The position numbers were made by a program, and so were the translations under genes. The notes below the pieces were generated by a model that saw only the letters and a program-made list of their open reading frames with translations, did not search any database and had not been told where the DNA came from. A stretch of 62,347 nt of DNA, from assembly GCA_016191165.1 (NCBI GenBank), contig JACPPF010000043.1:1-62347 (forward strand), in the 5' to 3' direction. The DNA comes from Planctomycetota bacterium. GTDB lineage: Bacteria > Planctomycetota > Planctomycetia > Gemmatales > Gemmataceae. Below, piece after piece: positions 24,053 through 33,030 of the stretch. Positions within the stretch are counted from its first letter, which is position 1. Each line of letters opens with the position of its first letter.

Positions 24053-26036
24053 GCCACAGCAAGAGAAAAAACAGCGTAAGAAAAATATAGAGCAAACGCA
24101 GCTGCATATTCCCTTGCTGGATAATTCGAATCCAACTGAACAGCCAGGCGCCGAAACGAAACGTGGGCATGATCCCTTCTTCCACCACGACATCAGGTGT
24201 TTCGCTGCGGAAACTCGATGGTTGGGGGAAAAGCGACAAAGCCTCGGGCGCCTGTCGGCGCGGACGCAACACCCAGGCGAACAGGCTCACCAGCATTTGG
24301 GCGAAGGAGGACGCGGTGTATTGCATCCGCGCGGTGGGGGCCGCATAGCCGCAGCCCCAGGTTGGCTGCGTTTCCACCCTGCGATGTCGCAGGCGATTCC
24401 ACAGCAGCATGGCGGCCAGCAGAATCGCTCCTAGCAACACCAGCCCCATCACGCTGATCCATCCAAGCGGCGCGAACGAGTCCAGGCGCATATCCGATTC
24501 CGCCAACTCGGGGGCCCATGCCTGAGCAGCCTTCATCAGGACTGGGCTCACCAAGGTCGGGAGAAGTCCAATGACGAAGCAGCATCCCGCCAGCGCAAAC
24601 ATAGGTCCGACCATCGTCATTTTCGACTCGTGAGCATGTGCGGCATGGTGCGAACGTGGCGACCCGAGAAAGACAGCAGAGAAGACCTTGACGAAGCAGG
24701 CGAGTGCCAGACTGCCAATGAGCGCCAGAGCCGGCACCGCCGAGGACACCCTGGCGAAGCTCAAGCCCTCGCTCGGACTGAGGGTGCGAAAAAGGCCCAG
24801 GTAAATGAGGAACTCGCTGACAAACCCATTCAGTGGGGGCAGGCCGCAGATCGCCACCGCGCCAATCAGAAAGCATAGGGCGGTCTGCGGCATCGTCTTG
24901 GCCAGACCGCCCAGGTGGTCGATCTCACGGGTATGCGTGGCGTGAATGACGGAACCGGCGCTGAAAAAGAGCAGGGACTTGAAAAGCGCATGGTTCCAGA
25001 CATGGAGCAAGCCGCCGCACAAACCCAGCACGATCCAGTCGGGCCGTCCAAGCGATCGGCCCAACACCGCCAGGCCGACGCCCATGACGATGATGCCGAT
25101 GTTCTCGATACTGTGGTACGCCAACAGCCGCTTGATGTCGTGCTGGCCGATGGCATAGGCGACGCCCAGCACGCCGGAGATGCCTCCCAGAGCCAGAATG
25201 ATCACACCCCACTCCTGGGGCGGCGCCGGCAGGAGCGACGACACGCGGACAAACCCATAGATGCCGATCTTGATAAGGACTCCCGACATCATCGCCGATA
25301 CGTGGCTGGGCGCCATCGCATGGGCACTGGGCAGCCAAATGTGCAACGGCATCAACCCGGCCTTGAGCCCGAAACCGAGCAGCGCCAGCACGTACAAGGC
25401 ATTGACCTCTTTAGGCCCCGCCTTGTCCTCGCCCATCGTTTCCAGGTCAAAAGAGCCGCTCCACGTAAAAAGTAATCCGAACAGGGCGAACAGGCACAAA
25501 GTCGAGAAATGCGTGGCCACCAGATAGAGCAGGCCGGTCTCGCGCACTTCCTGGTCGTGCTCCTCCGTGGTGACCAGAAAAAAAGCGGACAACGCCATGA
25601 CCTCCCAGCCAACCAGAAAGATCAAACTGTTCCGGGCGATCACCAGGAGCGCCATGCCCGCGGGCATGAGACCGAAGAACAATCCGACCTTACGGCCATT
25701 GGTCGGATGTTCGCTTTGCTTCCAGTAAGTCAGCCCGTAAACATTGCCGAGCAACGCAATCAAGAAGATCGGCGCCAAGAACAGCGCCGACAGCCCATCG
25801 ATGCCAACCCAGCTTTGCGCGCCCGGGAAGGGCGGGATGGGCTGGGGCAGGCCGATTTCGGGGCCGTCATGTCCGCACCAGAAAGCGCCAATGCCGATCA
25901 AACCCAGCACACAACCGGTCACGGCAATAATCACGGCGATCCACTGGCCGGTACAACGATGGCGCGAGAAGAACAAGCCCGGCACGCCGCTGACGGCGCA
26001 GGCGAAAAGACCGACGACGACGAGCTGATTGCTCAT
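24039..26036 (-). CDS. HyfB/NuoL-like antiporter subunit, copy 2
   Basis: This 665-residue protein has about 16 helices and the ion-channel core of the Mrp/NuoL family: FLVGWEVMALSAFFLVTTEE, LLGFGLKAGLMPLHIWLPSA, SAMMSGVLIKIGIYGF and WNHALFKSLLFFSAG. The C-terminal TWGCGYAAPTARMQYTASSF is typical of HyfB. ATG 26036 overlaps the stop of the preceding HyfB-like gene (ATGA), so the longer frame was rejected. The last residues come from an intergenic repeat. Confidence 0.88.
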   Translation of the reverse strand: MSNQLVVVGLFACAVSGVPGLFFSRHRCTGQWIAVIIAVTGCVLGLIGIGAFWCGHDGPEIGLPQPIPPFPGAQSWVGIDGLSALFLAPIFLIALLGNVYGLTYWKQSEHPTNGRKVGLFFGLMPAGMALLVIARNSLIFLVGWEVMALSAFFLVTTEEHDQEVRETGLLYLVATHFSTLCLFALFGLLFTWSGSFDLETMGEDKAGPKEVNALYVLALLGFGLKAGLMPLHIWLPSAHAMAPSHVSAMMSGVLIKIGIYGFVRVSSLLPAPPQEWGVIILALGGISGVLGVAYAIGQHDIKRLLAYHSIENIGIIVMGVGLAVLGRSLGRPDWIVLGLCGGLLHVWNHALFKSLLFFSAGSVIHATHTREIDHLGGLAKTMPQTALCFLIGAVAICGLPPLNGFVSEFLIYLGLFRTLSPSEGLSFARVSSAVPALALIGSLALACFVKVFSAVFLGSPRSHHAAHAHESKMTMVGPMFALAGCCFVIGLLPTLVSPVLMKAAQAWAPELAESDMRLDSFAPLGWISVMGLVLLGAILLAAMLLWNRLRHRRVETQPTWGCGYAAPTARMQYTASSFAQMLVSLFAWVLRPRRQAPEALSLFPQPSSFRSETPDVVVEEGIMPTFRFGAWLFSWIRIIQQGNMQLRLLYIFLTLFFLLLWRGRP

Positions 26037-28042
26037 CTGGTCCCTCCTGGCCAGGTGCGATACGTCATCCACGCCAAGGCCAGCACCGTCGTCAGCACGA
26101 TGTACGCCAGGTAAATGTTCACTTGCCCTTGTTGCAGTATGCGCAGATCGGAAAACCAACGCGCCCAGCGGGTGAAGAACGGGGCGTACACCTTCTCGGT
26201 GAGCGGATCAGGGCTTTGGGCGGAGAACTCACTCGGCGAAGGGAAGACTCCCGTCGGCGCTTTGCGCTCGCGGCGAGGACGCAAAAATCGGGGCAACAGG
26301 TGTTCCGCCAGCATCTCGGAGAACGAGAGCCCCGTGTATTGTATGCGCACCGTCGGTGCCGCGAAGCCACAGCCCCACGTCGGTCCCACCGCGCTCCCGG
26401 TCTTGCGCGTCAACACCATGAGCAGCACGGCGCCCAGTCCGATCGCCGCCAACAACCAGGCGTTGAACCATCCCAGGGAAGCGAGTGTGTCCTTGGGGAG
26501 TTCGAGCGACATCTTAGCTGGATCGCTCTGAAGCTGCGCGAGACATCCCGACAGCAGGTCCAGGCCGAGATAGGGAACGACCGCCATCGTCACGCAAAGC
26601 ATGATTAACACGCCGATGGGCCCCAGCATCCACGGCGACGACTCATGCGCATGCTCGGCCTCCTCGGAACGCGGCGAGCCCAGGAGCGCGATGCCGACCA
26701 GTCGCACATAGGTTATCGCCGCCAAGGCGCCCACCATGGCCAGAAGTCCGACCGCCAGGAGTGCGGTTAGCCCGAGATAGCCATTCAGCCCACCTTGCAT
26801 CAAGGCGAGATACATCAGCCATTTGCTGGTGAAGCCATTGAGCGGCGGCAAGGCGGCCATGGCCAGCGCGCCCAGCGTCATGAACGTACCGGTCCACGGC
26901 ATCCGTTTCGTCAGGCCGCCCAGACGTTCCATGTCGCGCGTGCCGGTCCCGTGCAGGATGCTGCCGGCCGACAGGAACATCAGACCTTTCATGAGCGCGT
27001 GATTCCAGATGTGCAACAGCCCGCCCGCCATGCCCAACCCGGCGACAATCGGTTTGTTCGTGGCTTGCCCCCACAACCCAAGACCCAGGGAAAGACAGAT
27101 CAAGCCGATGTTCTCAATGCTCGAATAAGCAAGCACTCGTTTGATGTCGCGCTGTTGCAGAGCCATCGAGATGCCCACGAGGGCGGTGAGCATCCCCATC
27201 GTCGCCAAAAGCAGTCCCCACCATGGCTCGGACGGACCCAGGAAAGTCAGGATTCGCAACAAACCGTACAACCCTACCTTGATCATCACGCCGGACATCA
27301 GAGCCGACACATGTGAGGGCGCCGCTGGATGGGCCTCTGGCAGCCACACGTGAAACGGCACCAGCCCCGCCTTGGCGCCGAACCCGATCAAGGCCAGCAC
27401 GAACACCGCGCCCGCGCCGCCCGCCGCGCTCAAGGCCCTTGCGGGCTGGAATGTCACGAAATCCAGGCTTTCCGCGTGGTAGCCCAGCACCAGAAACGCC
27501 GACAACAGGAAGGCTACTCCCAGCTGCGTCGTGACCAGATAGATCCAGCCCGCGCGGCGAACCTCTTCGCGCTCATGCTCGAACGTGACCAGGAAATAGG
27601 CGGCCAGCGACATCAGTTCCCAGGCGACGAAGAACAGGAACACGGTGCGGGCGATGACCACCAGCACCATGCCGGCGACGAAGAGGTTGAAAAAGAACCA
27701 CGGCGTGCCCAGCGACTTCCGAGCGCTGAAGCCGCTCAGGTAGTTGGCGCCGTAGATGGTGGCCAGGATCGTCAGGCCGAGAATTGGCACGAGAAACACG
27801 GCCGTCAGCGAATCGACTTCCACCTGGAATTCACGCAGGTGATTCGGCAGCTCCCACGGGATCTGCAATGATTCCAGTTGCCCGCTGGTGAGAACGCCGA
27901 GCGCCGACGGCATGCCGAGCAGCGCGCCGGTGATCGTCGCACCCGCGCCGATGATGGTCGCCACCCGCGGCAATCGGGAAAGAGCAACCGCCCCGATTCC
28001 ACCCAGAATCTGTACGGCGATCCCTGTAACCAGGAATTCCAT
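26033..28042 (-). CDS. HyfB/NuoL-like antiporter subunit, copy 1
   Basis: This 669-residue protein starts MEFLVTGIAVQILGGIGAVA and has about 16 helices and the full channel residue set: FVAWELMSLAAYFLVTFEHE, LIGFGAKAGLVPFHVWLPEA, SALMSGVMIKVGLYGLLRI, HIWNHALMKGLMFLSAGS. The HyfB-type tail is TWGCGFAAPTVRIQYTGLSF. It is clearly homologous to the next gene yet diverged, so the operon carries two non-identical large antiporter subunits. It starts 1 nt after the regulator stop. Confidence 0.88.
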   Translation of the reverse strand: MEFLVTGIAVQILGGIGAVALSRLPRVATIIGAGATITGALLGMPSALGVLTSGQLESLQIPWELPNHLREFQVEVDSLTAVFLVPILGLTILATIYGANYLSGFSARKSLGTPWFFFNLFVAGMVLVVIARTVFLFFVAWELMSLAAYFLVTFEHEREEVRRAGWIYLVTTQLGVAFLLSAFLVLGYHAESLDFVTFQPARALSAAGGAGAVFVLALIGFGAKAGLVPFHVWLPEAHPAAPSHVSALMSGVMIKVGLYGLLRILTFLGPSEPWWGLLLATMGMLTALVGISMALQQRDIKRVLAYSSIENIGLICLSLGLGLWGQATNKPIVAGLGMAGGLLHIWNHALMKGLMFLSAGSILHGTGTRDMERLGGLTKRMPWTGTFMTLGALAMAALPPLNGFTSKWLMYLALMQGGLNGYLGLTALLAVGLLAMVGALAAITYVRLVGIALLGSPRSEEAEHAHESSPWMLGPIGVLIMLCVTMAVVPYLGLDLLSGCLAQLQSDPAKMSLELPKDTLASLGWFNAWLLAAIGLGAVLLMVLTRKTGSAVGPTWGCGFAAPTVRIQYTGLSFSEMLAEHLLPRFLRPRRERKAPTGVFPSPSEFSAQSPDPLTEKVYAPFFTRWARWFSDLRILQQGQVNIYLAYIVLTTVLALAWMTYRTWPGGTR

Positions 28043-28043
28043 G

Positions 28044-28745
28044 TCACCGCCCGTCCTTTCCAACGGTCGCCATGGGGTTGTCCAACCTGGCCTCGAGCCG
28101 GCGAAGTTCGGCCAGGATCTCATGCGCCGCCGCCTGACGCATTACCGCTTGGCGGAACAACTCGTCATGCAGGGCGAAGGAAAGACGGGACAAGAGTTGC
28201 AAGTGCTCCCGCGTCGTCGCGCTGATGATGGAGAAAAACACATGAACCGGCTTGCCATCGAGAGCTCCAAACTCGACCGGCTTTGTCAGGAAAGCCAGCG
28301 TGACCATTGGCCGGGCTACGTGAAGCACGATCGGGTTGCGGACATGCGGGATGGCGATACCGTCCCCGATGGCGGTCGATGCGGAAGCCTCGCGTGCCAG
28401 AAAGAGGTGCAGGATTTGCTCGCGATCTCCATCCGCTATCGGCAACACCTGCACCAGGGCATGCAACGCTTGCATCTTGTTGGTGTCCTGAAGCCCGTAA
28501 TGAACCCCCCCCGCATCCAGGGCTTCCGCCAGGCTCGGCCCGGCTTCCACTTCTTCCGGGTAATCAAAAAGCTCAAGCGAAATTTTGATCTGTTTCGCCG
28601 TCGCCCACTCCAGGAGCTCGCTTCGATTCACACGATACTGTCCGCTCACCTGATGGGCGGGCAGGTTGCCCTTTTTGATCCAGCGGGTAACGGTGGATTC
28701 CTCTGCGTGTAGCAGCTTCGTCAGATCTCGGATGGTCAGTTGCAT
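28044..28745 (-). CDS. HTH-PTS EIIA (PtsN-like) regulatory protein
   Basis: Residues 1-55 form an excisionase/MerR-like HTH (LTIRDLTKLLHAEESTVTRW, then KKGNLPAHQVSGQYRV). Residues 75-225 are a fructose/nitrogen-type PTS EIIA domain with the phosphorylatable H134 in GIAIPHVRNP. EIIA-Ntr proteins control ion transporters by phosphorylation-dependent binding. Lying between the SulP and antiporter genes, this one likely adjusts them to energy or nitrogen state (inference). GAGGA lies 5 nt before ATG. No EI or HPr gene is nearby. Confidence 0.84.
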   Translation of the reverse strand: MQLTIRDLTKLLHAEESTVTRWIKKGNLPAHQVSGQYRVNRSELLEWATAKQIKISLELFDYPEEVEAGPSLAEALDAGGVHYGLQDTNKMQALHALVQVLPIADGDREQILHLFLAREASASTAIGDGIAIPHVRNPIVLHVARPMVTLAFLTKPVEFGALDGKPVHVFFSIISATTREHLQLLSRLSFALHDELFRQAVMRQAAAHEILAELRRLEARLDNPMATVGKDGR

Positions 28746-28774
28746 GATGTTCCTCGTTTCCCCAATATTCAAGC

Positions 28775-30496
28775 TCAGACATCGGGGGCCGTATCGGCGT
28801 GGCTGCCGTTCCCTGATTCCTGACCGCTGGTCGCTGGCGCCTGACTCTTGATTCCTGAATCGGCCGCCTTACTTCGCGCCGAATGCGGATGGGCGGAATG
28901 ACTCGTGTGTTGGTCGAGTCCAATCACGGTTAGCTTCCGGCCCGCCTGCTCGAACTCCGTTTCCAATTCGTGAAGCTTCTCCATGACCGTATGATCGACC
29001 AGCCGGGTTTCGGATAAGTTCAGGATCACGTTCCAATCCCGCCTGAGCGAGACGATGGTTTGCCGAAGCAAGATCCAGTTACTGAAGACGGCGAAGTCAC
29101 GGACGTGCACCACGTAGATTTTGTCGTCAGTTTCCTCAATGCGCAGCTGAGGCCTGAACAAGGCCGACAGCGGCATGGCATTGTTAATGTGAATTATGAA
29201 CTTGACGGCGATGCCGATGGCGATGCCGATGAGCAAGTCGGTCGCCAACACCGCGATCAAGGTGACGACAAAGATCGTGAGCTGCTCACGGCCGACCTTA
29301 TAAACGTTGAGAAATTCGCGCGGCGAGGCGAGGCGGAAGCCGGTGTACACCAGCATGGCGGCGAGGGCAGCCAGGGGAATTCGATGAATCAGCCACGGCA
29401 CCAGAGACACGAACACCAACAGAAACAGACCATGAAACATGTTGGCGAAGCGGGTCCGTGCGCCATTGTCGATGTTGGCCTTGCTGCGAACGATTTCGGA
29501 GATCATCGGCAGGCCGCCCACGAGCGACGCCAGCACGTTGCCAATTCCCACGGCCAACATATCGCGGTTCATGTTGGTTTTGCGATGCCAGGGATCGAGG
29601 GTGTCCACTGCTTTGGCGCTCAGCAGCGATTCGAGGCTGCCGATCAAGGCGAACATCAGCACCCACTTCCACCCCTTGCCGGTGGCCAGGCTGGAGAAAT
29701 CCGGGGTTGTAATGGCGGCGAACATGTTGTCCGGCACCGGCACCAGGAATTCCTCGCCGACCTCGTAGTCGTAGTCGATGAAGCGATAAAAGTGATGATG
29801 TTCCAGGTCGAAGTACATCCCCAGTGGAATTGCCACCATGACGACAATCATGGGCGCGGGAATTCGCTTGATGTACTTGTTGTTGATGAGTGGCACCAAA
29901 AAAAGAATGGCCAGGCTGATACCGCCGATCAGGGCGATCTCCGGATTCATTCCGGCAAATTCCTCCGGAATTTTCACGAGCAATTCCAACGGCTCACCGG
30001 CGTTGCCCACGCCCAGAGCGATGGGGATTTGTTTAGCAATGATGATGACGCCAATGGCGGCGAGCATCCCGTGTACCGTGGAGGTCGGAAAGAACTCGCC
30101 CAGGATACCGGAGCGAACGAGGGCGAACACGATTTGCAGAATGCCGGCGGCAACGCCCACACCAAGGGCCAGCCGATACGCCTGAAAGCCGGCGTCAGTC
30201 AGCGGAATTTGTGCATCGCCACCAAAGTCCTTGACGCACCCGATGGCGATGACGATCAATCCCGCCGCCGGCCCCTTGATGGTCAATTCCGAATTGGTGA
30301 GAAAGGGGGCCATCACGCCGCCAATGACGGCCGTGAAAATTCCCGCGATGGGCGGGTACCCGCATGCGGCGGCGATGCCCAGGCACAGGGGCAGGGCTAT
30401 CAAGAAAACCAGAAAGCCTGCCAGAAGATCCTTATGCCAGGACTGGACCAGACCCTTCCAGTCGCCTCGGAGCACGTCGTTTATTGCCGTTTCCAT
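28775..30496 (-). CDS. SulP family anion transporter with STAS domain
   Basis: This 573-residue protein has about 12 helices with the SulP pattern: LAGFLVFLIALPLCLGIAAA, GYPPIAGIFTAVIGG, NSELTIKGPAAGLIVIAIGC. A C-terminal STAS domain (about 430-540, ILNLSETRLVDHTVMEKLHE) follows. SulP proteins move sulfate, bicarbonate or other anions with Na+ or H+. Bicarbonate is attractive given the neighbours but not proven. The last about 40 residues (Ser/His/Ala-rich) come from an intergenic-type repeat. GGAG lies 9 nt before ATG. It is the first gene of the nine-gene operon. Confidence 0.88.
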   Translation of the reverse strand: METAINDVLRGDWKGLVQSWHKDLLAGFLVFLIALPLCLGIAAACGYPPIAGIFTAVIGGVMAPFLTNSELTIKGPAAGLIVIAIGCVKDFGGDAQIPLTDAGFQAYRLALGVGVAAGILQIVFALVRSGILGEFFPTSTVHGMLAAIGVIIIAKQIPIALGVGNAGEPLELLVKIPEEFAGMNPEIALIGGISLAILFLVPLINNKYIKRIPAPMIVVMVAIPLGMYFDLEHHHFYRFIDYDYEVGEEFLVPVPDNMFAAITTPDFSSLATGKGWKWVLMFALIGSLESLLSAKAVDTLDPWHRKTNMNRDMLAVGIGNVLASLVGGLPMISEIVRSKANIDNGARTRFANMFHGLFLLVFVSLVPWLIHRIPLAALAAMLVYTGFRLASPREFLNVYKVGREQLTIFVVTLIAVLATDLLIGIAIGIAVKFIIHINNAMPLSALFRPQLRIEETDDKIYVVHVRDFAVFSNWILLRQTIVSLRRDWNVILNLSETRLVDHTVMEKLHELETEFEQAGRKLTVIGLDQHTSHSAHPHSARSKAADSGIKSQAPATSGQESGNGSHADTAPDV

Positions 30497-30676
30497 GAGG
30501 TCGCTCTCCTGCGGCGTCCATGTCAAAAGGTTTGGCCCAAAAAAGGGCCTGACTGCGGCGGCGTAGAAAACCAGCGGTAGGATGAAGGTCTTTACGAATG
30601 GAGCCGATTTACATCAGCAATAGAGAATTCAGCGCAGACTCATGCAGAGCGCCGTTGGCACCTACGAGCACGTGAA

Positions 30677-31066
30677 TCAAGTACGCAGTTTCTTGAGAGT
30701 GCAAAAAGAAGTGAACGAGGCAGACAGGAAGTGGCCAATGTCAGCATGGAGCCAACATCTCACCGTGCAGAGATCGGTCTTGCGATCACCGAGGCTCGGC
30801 GTTTCTTCCGCTTCAAATTCCAGGTCAAATTCCAAAATGACCGATTTCTCGCCGTCGTCGTCGGGATAACCATCGTCCGGTGCACTCGAATCAGATTCAG
30901 ACGTTACCGCGGTCTCTTCATCAACGTGAAGGGCTTGATCACCATCGTTTCGGTCCAAACCGTCAATTGAGCGACCCTGCGCCACGGAAACGACACGAAA
31001 GGAAGAGTCTTCCCGAACCGTTACGGAGCAAACGAGAATCAGAATCAACAACCGATTCAGAATCAT
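30677..31066 (-). CDS. Small secreted acidic protein, 129 aa
   Basis: The N-terminus MILNRLLILILVCSVTV is a plausible signal or anchor segment. A very acidic middle follows (SSAPDDGYPDDDGEKSVILE, then FDLEFEAEE). No family is known. AAGGTAG lies 9 nt before ATG. Composition fits a real exported protein only moderately. Confidence 0.45.
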   Translation of the reverse strand: MILNRLLILILVCSVTVREDSSFRVVSVAQGRSIDGLDRNDGDQALHVDEETAVTSESDSSAPDDGYPDDDGEKSVILEFDLEFEAEETPSLGDRKTDLCTVRCWLHADIGHFLSASFTSFCTLKKLRT

Positions 31067-31305
31067 CGGCCAGAACTACCTTTTAATTTTGTGGTGCAGT
31101 TAAATGTAGTATACCCGCTGGCATGGAGCGAATCAAGGCAACTGCGGGATTTCAGGGCGACCAGCTGCCGCACTTGCACTTGCTTGCGCCGCGTGCTTAC
31201 GTTACCCACTGAAAGTCGCGCCAATTGCGCAGCGGTCAGTAGGCCAGGTTGACCCCGGTGCGTTCGATGTGGATTTGGTTCTGCGGGAGGTGGGACGTGG
31301 CTGAG

Positions 31306-31350
31306 AAACCCCAGGCCGCGCCAGCGCGTCTCCTGGGGTTTCTTGTTTCT
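31306..31350 (+). terminator. Hairpin AAACCCCAGG/CCTGGGGTTT with T-rich tail
   Basis: A perfect 10-bp stem (31306-31315 with 31332-31341) is followed by TCTTGTTTCTT on the plus strand. It has the shape of an intrinsic terminator, although no plus-strand gene ends here. Confidence 0.5.
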
Positions 31351-31352
31351 TC

Positions 31353-31384
31353 AGCCCCACCCTTCGTTGTGCTCAGGGTGGGGC
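31353..31384. terminator. AGCCCCACCC hairpin after DUF1501 gene
   Basis: AGCCCCACCC and GGGTGGGGCT pair directly downstream of the DUF1501 stop on the minus strand. There is no strong T-run, so it may be a REP element or a transcript 3' end. Confidence 0.4.
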
Positions 31385-31392
31385 TTGAGCGT

Positions 31393-32760
31393 TCAGATGA
31401 TCTCGTTGATCGGCACAATGCCTGGTTCGACGAGGTACTGGGGCCGGCCGTTGGGGTCGAAGATGCGGGTGGACATCGGATTCAGGCCGATGTTGTGATA
31501 CAAGGTGGCGAAGACTTCCTGGAACTTGACGGGGCGGCGCGCCGCGGTGCCGCCGATGCGATCGCTGGCGCCGACGACCTGGCCGGTCCTCATGCCGCCG
31601 CCCGCCATCAAGGCGCACGATAGTTGCGGCCAGTGGTCGCGGCCGGCGGTGTTGTTGATGCGCGGCGTGCGGCCGAACTCGCCCCAGACGACGATCGACA
31701 CGTCGTTCAACAGGCCGCGAACGTTGAGGTCTTCAACCAGAGCTGAAACCGCGGCGTCGAGCAGCGGCATGTTGCGCCGGCTTTCGACGAAGTTCATGCC
31801 GTCCGGCCCGTGCCAGTCCCAGCGGCTGAAGTTCAAGGTCACGACGCGCGCCCCGGCCTCGACCAGGCGGCGGGCGATGCAGAAGTTGCGTACCATACGC
31901 GGGGCGCCGTCGCGCTCGAACGCCGGGTCGTTGAAACCATAACGCTGCACGACGCGCGGGTCTTCCTTGGACAGGTCGAGCGCGTCGCGCAGCCGCGACG
32001 ACGTGAGAATGCCGAGCGCTTGCTGCTGGAAGGAGTCGATGCCTTCCATCGTACCGGTGCGATCCACCTGGCGGTTGAGCGTATCGAAGGAGCGCATCAG
32101 GCCGACGCGGTCGTTGAGGCGATCGAGCGTGACGCCGTTGAGCGTCATGTTGGCGCTAGCCATGTTGTTGCGCCCGCCGACCATATTGAAGGGGTTATGC
32201 CCCATGCCCAGGAACCCGCCGTGATAGGGATCGCCCCAGCGCGATTCGCCGGTGGCGTACATGAGCGAGAGGTTGGCGGGGATCGACGGGTTGACATTGC
32301 CCTGGAAACGCGACACCCACGAGCCCATCATGGGCCAATAGGTTTCCTGCTGCGGATTCTTGCGGCGGCCGGTCATGCACTGATAACCGTCGTGCCGGCC
32401 GTCGGCGTCCACGATGGAGCGAACGAAAACGAACTTGTCGGCGTTGCGCGCGATGCGCGGGAAAAGTTCGCAGATGTCGATGCCGTTGACGTTGGTGTGG
32501 ATCGGGTTGAACTCGCCGCGGATTTCGCGTGGGGCCTCGGTCTTGATGTCCCACATGTCCTGATGGGGAGGCCCGCCAGGCAAGTAGATATTGATGATCG
32601 CCTTGTGCTGGGTGCCACGGCCCTGGTTCGCTTCAGCGCGAAGCACGTCGGGCAGCATCAGCCCGCCCGCGATGGAGCCGCCGATGGTGAGGAAATCGCG
32701 GCGATTAAGCCCGTCGCAGAAACCGCCTTGCTTGTGGGGTTTGGAAAAGATCGTCAGCAT
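31393..32760 (-). CDS. DUF1501 family secreted sulfatase-like protein
   Basis: This 455-residue DUF1501 protein has a twin-arginine-type signal (LNRRDFLTIGGSIAGGLMLP) and family motifs: IINIYLPGGPPHQDMWDIK, then WGEFGRTPRINNTAGRDHWP near the C-terminus. DUF1501 proteins have an alkaline-phosphatase/sulfatase-like fold, are abundant in planctomycetes and are exported by Tat. Their substrates are mostly unknown. They usually pair with a DUF1549/DUF1553 cytochrome gene, which is absent here. A hairpin follows the stop. Confidence 0.9.
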   Translation of the reverse strand: MLTIFSKPHKQGGFCDGLNRRDFLTIGGSIAGGLMLPDVLRAEANQGRGTQHKAIINIYLPGGPPHQDMWDIKTEAPREIRGEFNPIHTNVNGIDICELFPRIARNADKFVFVRSIVDADGRHDGYQCMTGRRKNPQQETYWPMMGSWVSRFQGNVNPSIPANLSLMYATGESRWGDPYHGGFLGMGHNPFNMVGGRNNMASANMTLNGVTLDRLNDRVGLMRSFDTLNRQVDRTGTMEGIDSFQQQALGILTSSRLRDALDLSKEDPRVVQRYGFNDPAFERDGAPRMVRNFCIARRLVEAGARVVTLNFSRWDWHGPDGMNFVESRRNMPLLDAAVSALVEDLNVRGLLNDVSIVVWGEFGRTPRINNTAGRDHWPQLSCALMAGGGMRTGQVVGASDRIGGTAARRPVKFQEVFATLYHNIGLNPMSTRIFDPNGRPQYLVEPGIVPINEII

Positions 32761-33030
32761 TGAAGGAGTTCTCCGTCAGAGCCTGAAGCGTAAGCGAAGG
32801 AACACACGGCGGGAGGGTTTGTCCGGTGGGTAAGCGCAACGGTTGCGCCGATGGTTTATTGGTATCATATCGGCACGCGAGCCGCAAGACGTTGCGGTGT
32901 TTTTCGTTCGCGAATTTCAAACTTGGAAAAGGCAACGGACGGATCGGCACCAAGTCACCCTGGTTCGCTTACGTTCTTTGGGGTAGAATAAGGCATTGCA
33001 TTCCCTCGGTCTTTGCAAACGGGCACGGAC
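32761..33030. other. Divergent region with short repeat
   Basis: Contains GCCTGAAGCGTAAGCGAAGG near 32780, which looks like a dispersed intergenic repeat, and the start regions of the DUF1501 gene and the Tse2-like gene. No gene seen. Confidence 0.4.

Larger units (their letters stand above)
31067..31392. other. Gene-poor region with hairpins and possible coding remnants
   Basis: Two hairpins lie at 31306-31350 and 31353-31384. Short minus-strand segments (SKCKCGSWSP-stop near 31150-31200 and PQNQIHIERTGVNLAY-stop near 31236-31285) look like C-terminal ends of lost genes. No intact gene. Confidence 0.4.

Noticed and set aside
24039..26159. Long-start versions of the membrane subunits
   Set aside because: The extra N-termini overlap the preceding coding sequence; the internal ATGs sit at 4-nt overlaps and begin the hydrophobic helices.
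18546..28042. True Ni-Fe hydrogenase-4 or formate hydrogenlyase
   Set aside because: The large subunit lacks the Ni-Fe ligand cysteines, and no hyp maturation genes or formate dehydrogenase lie nearby.
18546..28042. Respiratory complex I (nuo) operon
   Set aside because: Subunit set and motifs (HyfB-type C-terminus, HyfE, ferredoxin-HycG fusion) match hydrogenase-related complexes; NuoE/F/G/A/J/K are absent.
30525..30560. TTGACA plus GGCCC hairpin before SulP as promoter
   Set aside because: The TTGACA is too close to the start codon for a -10 box and start site; operon promoter not identified.
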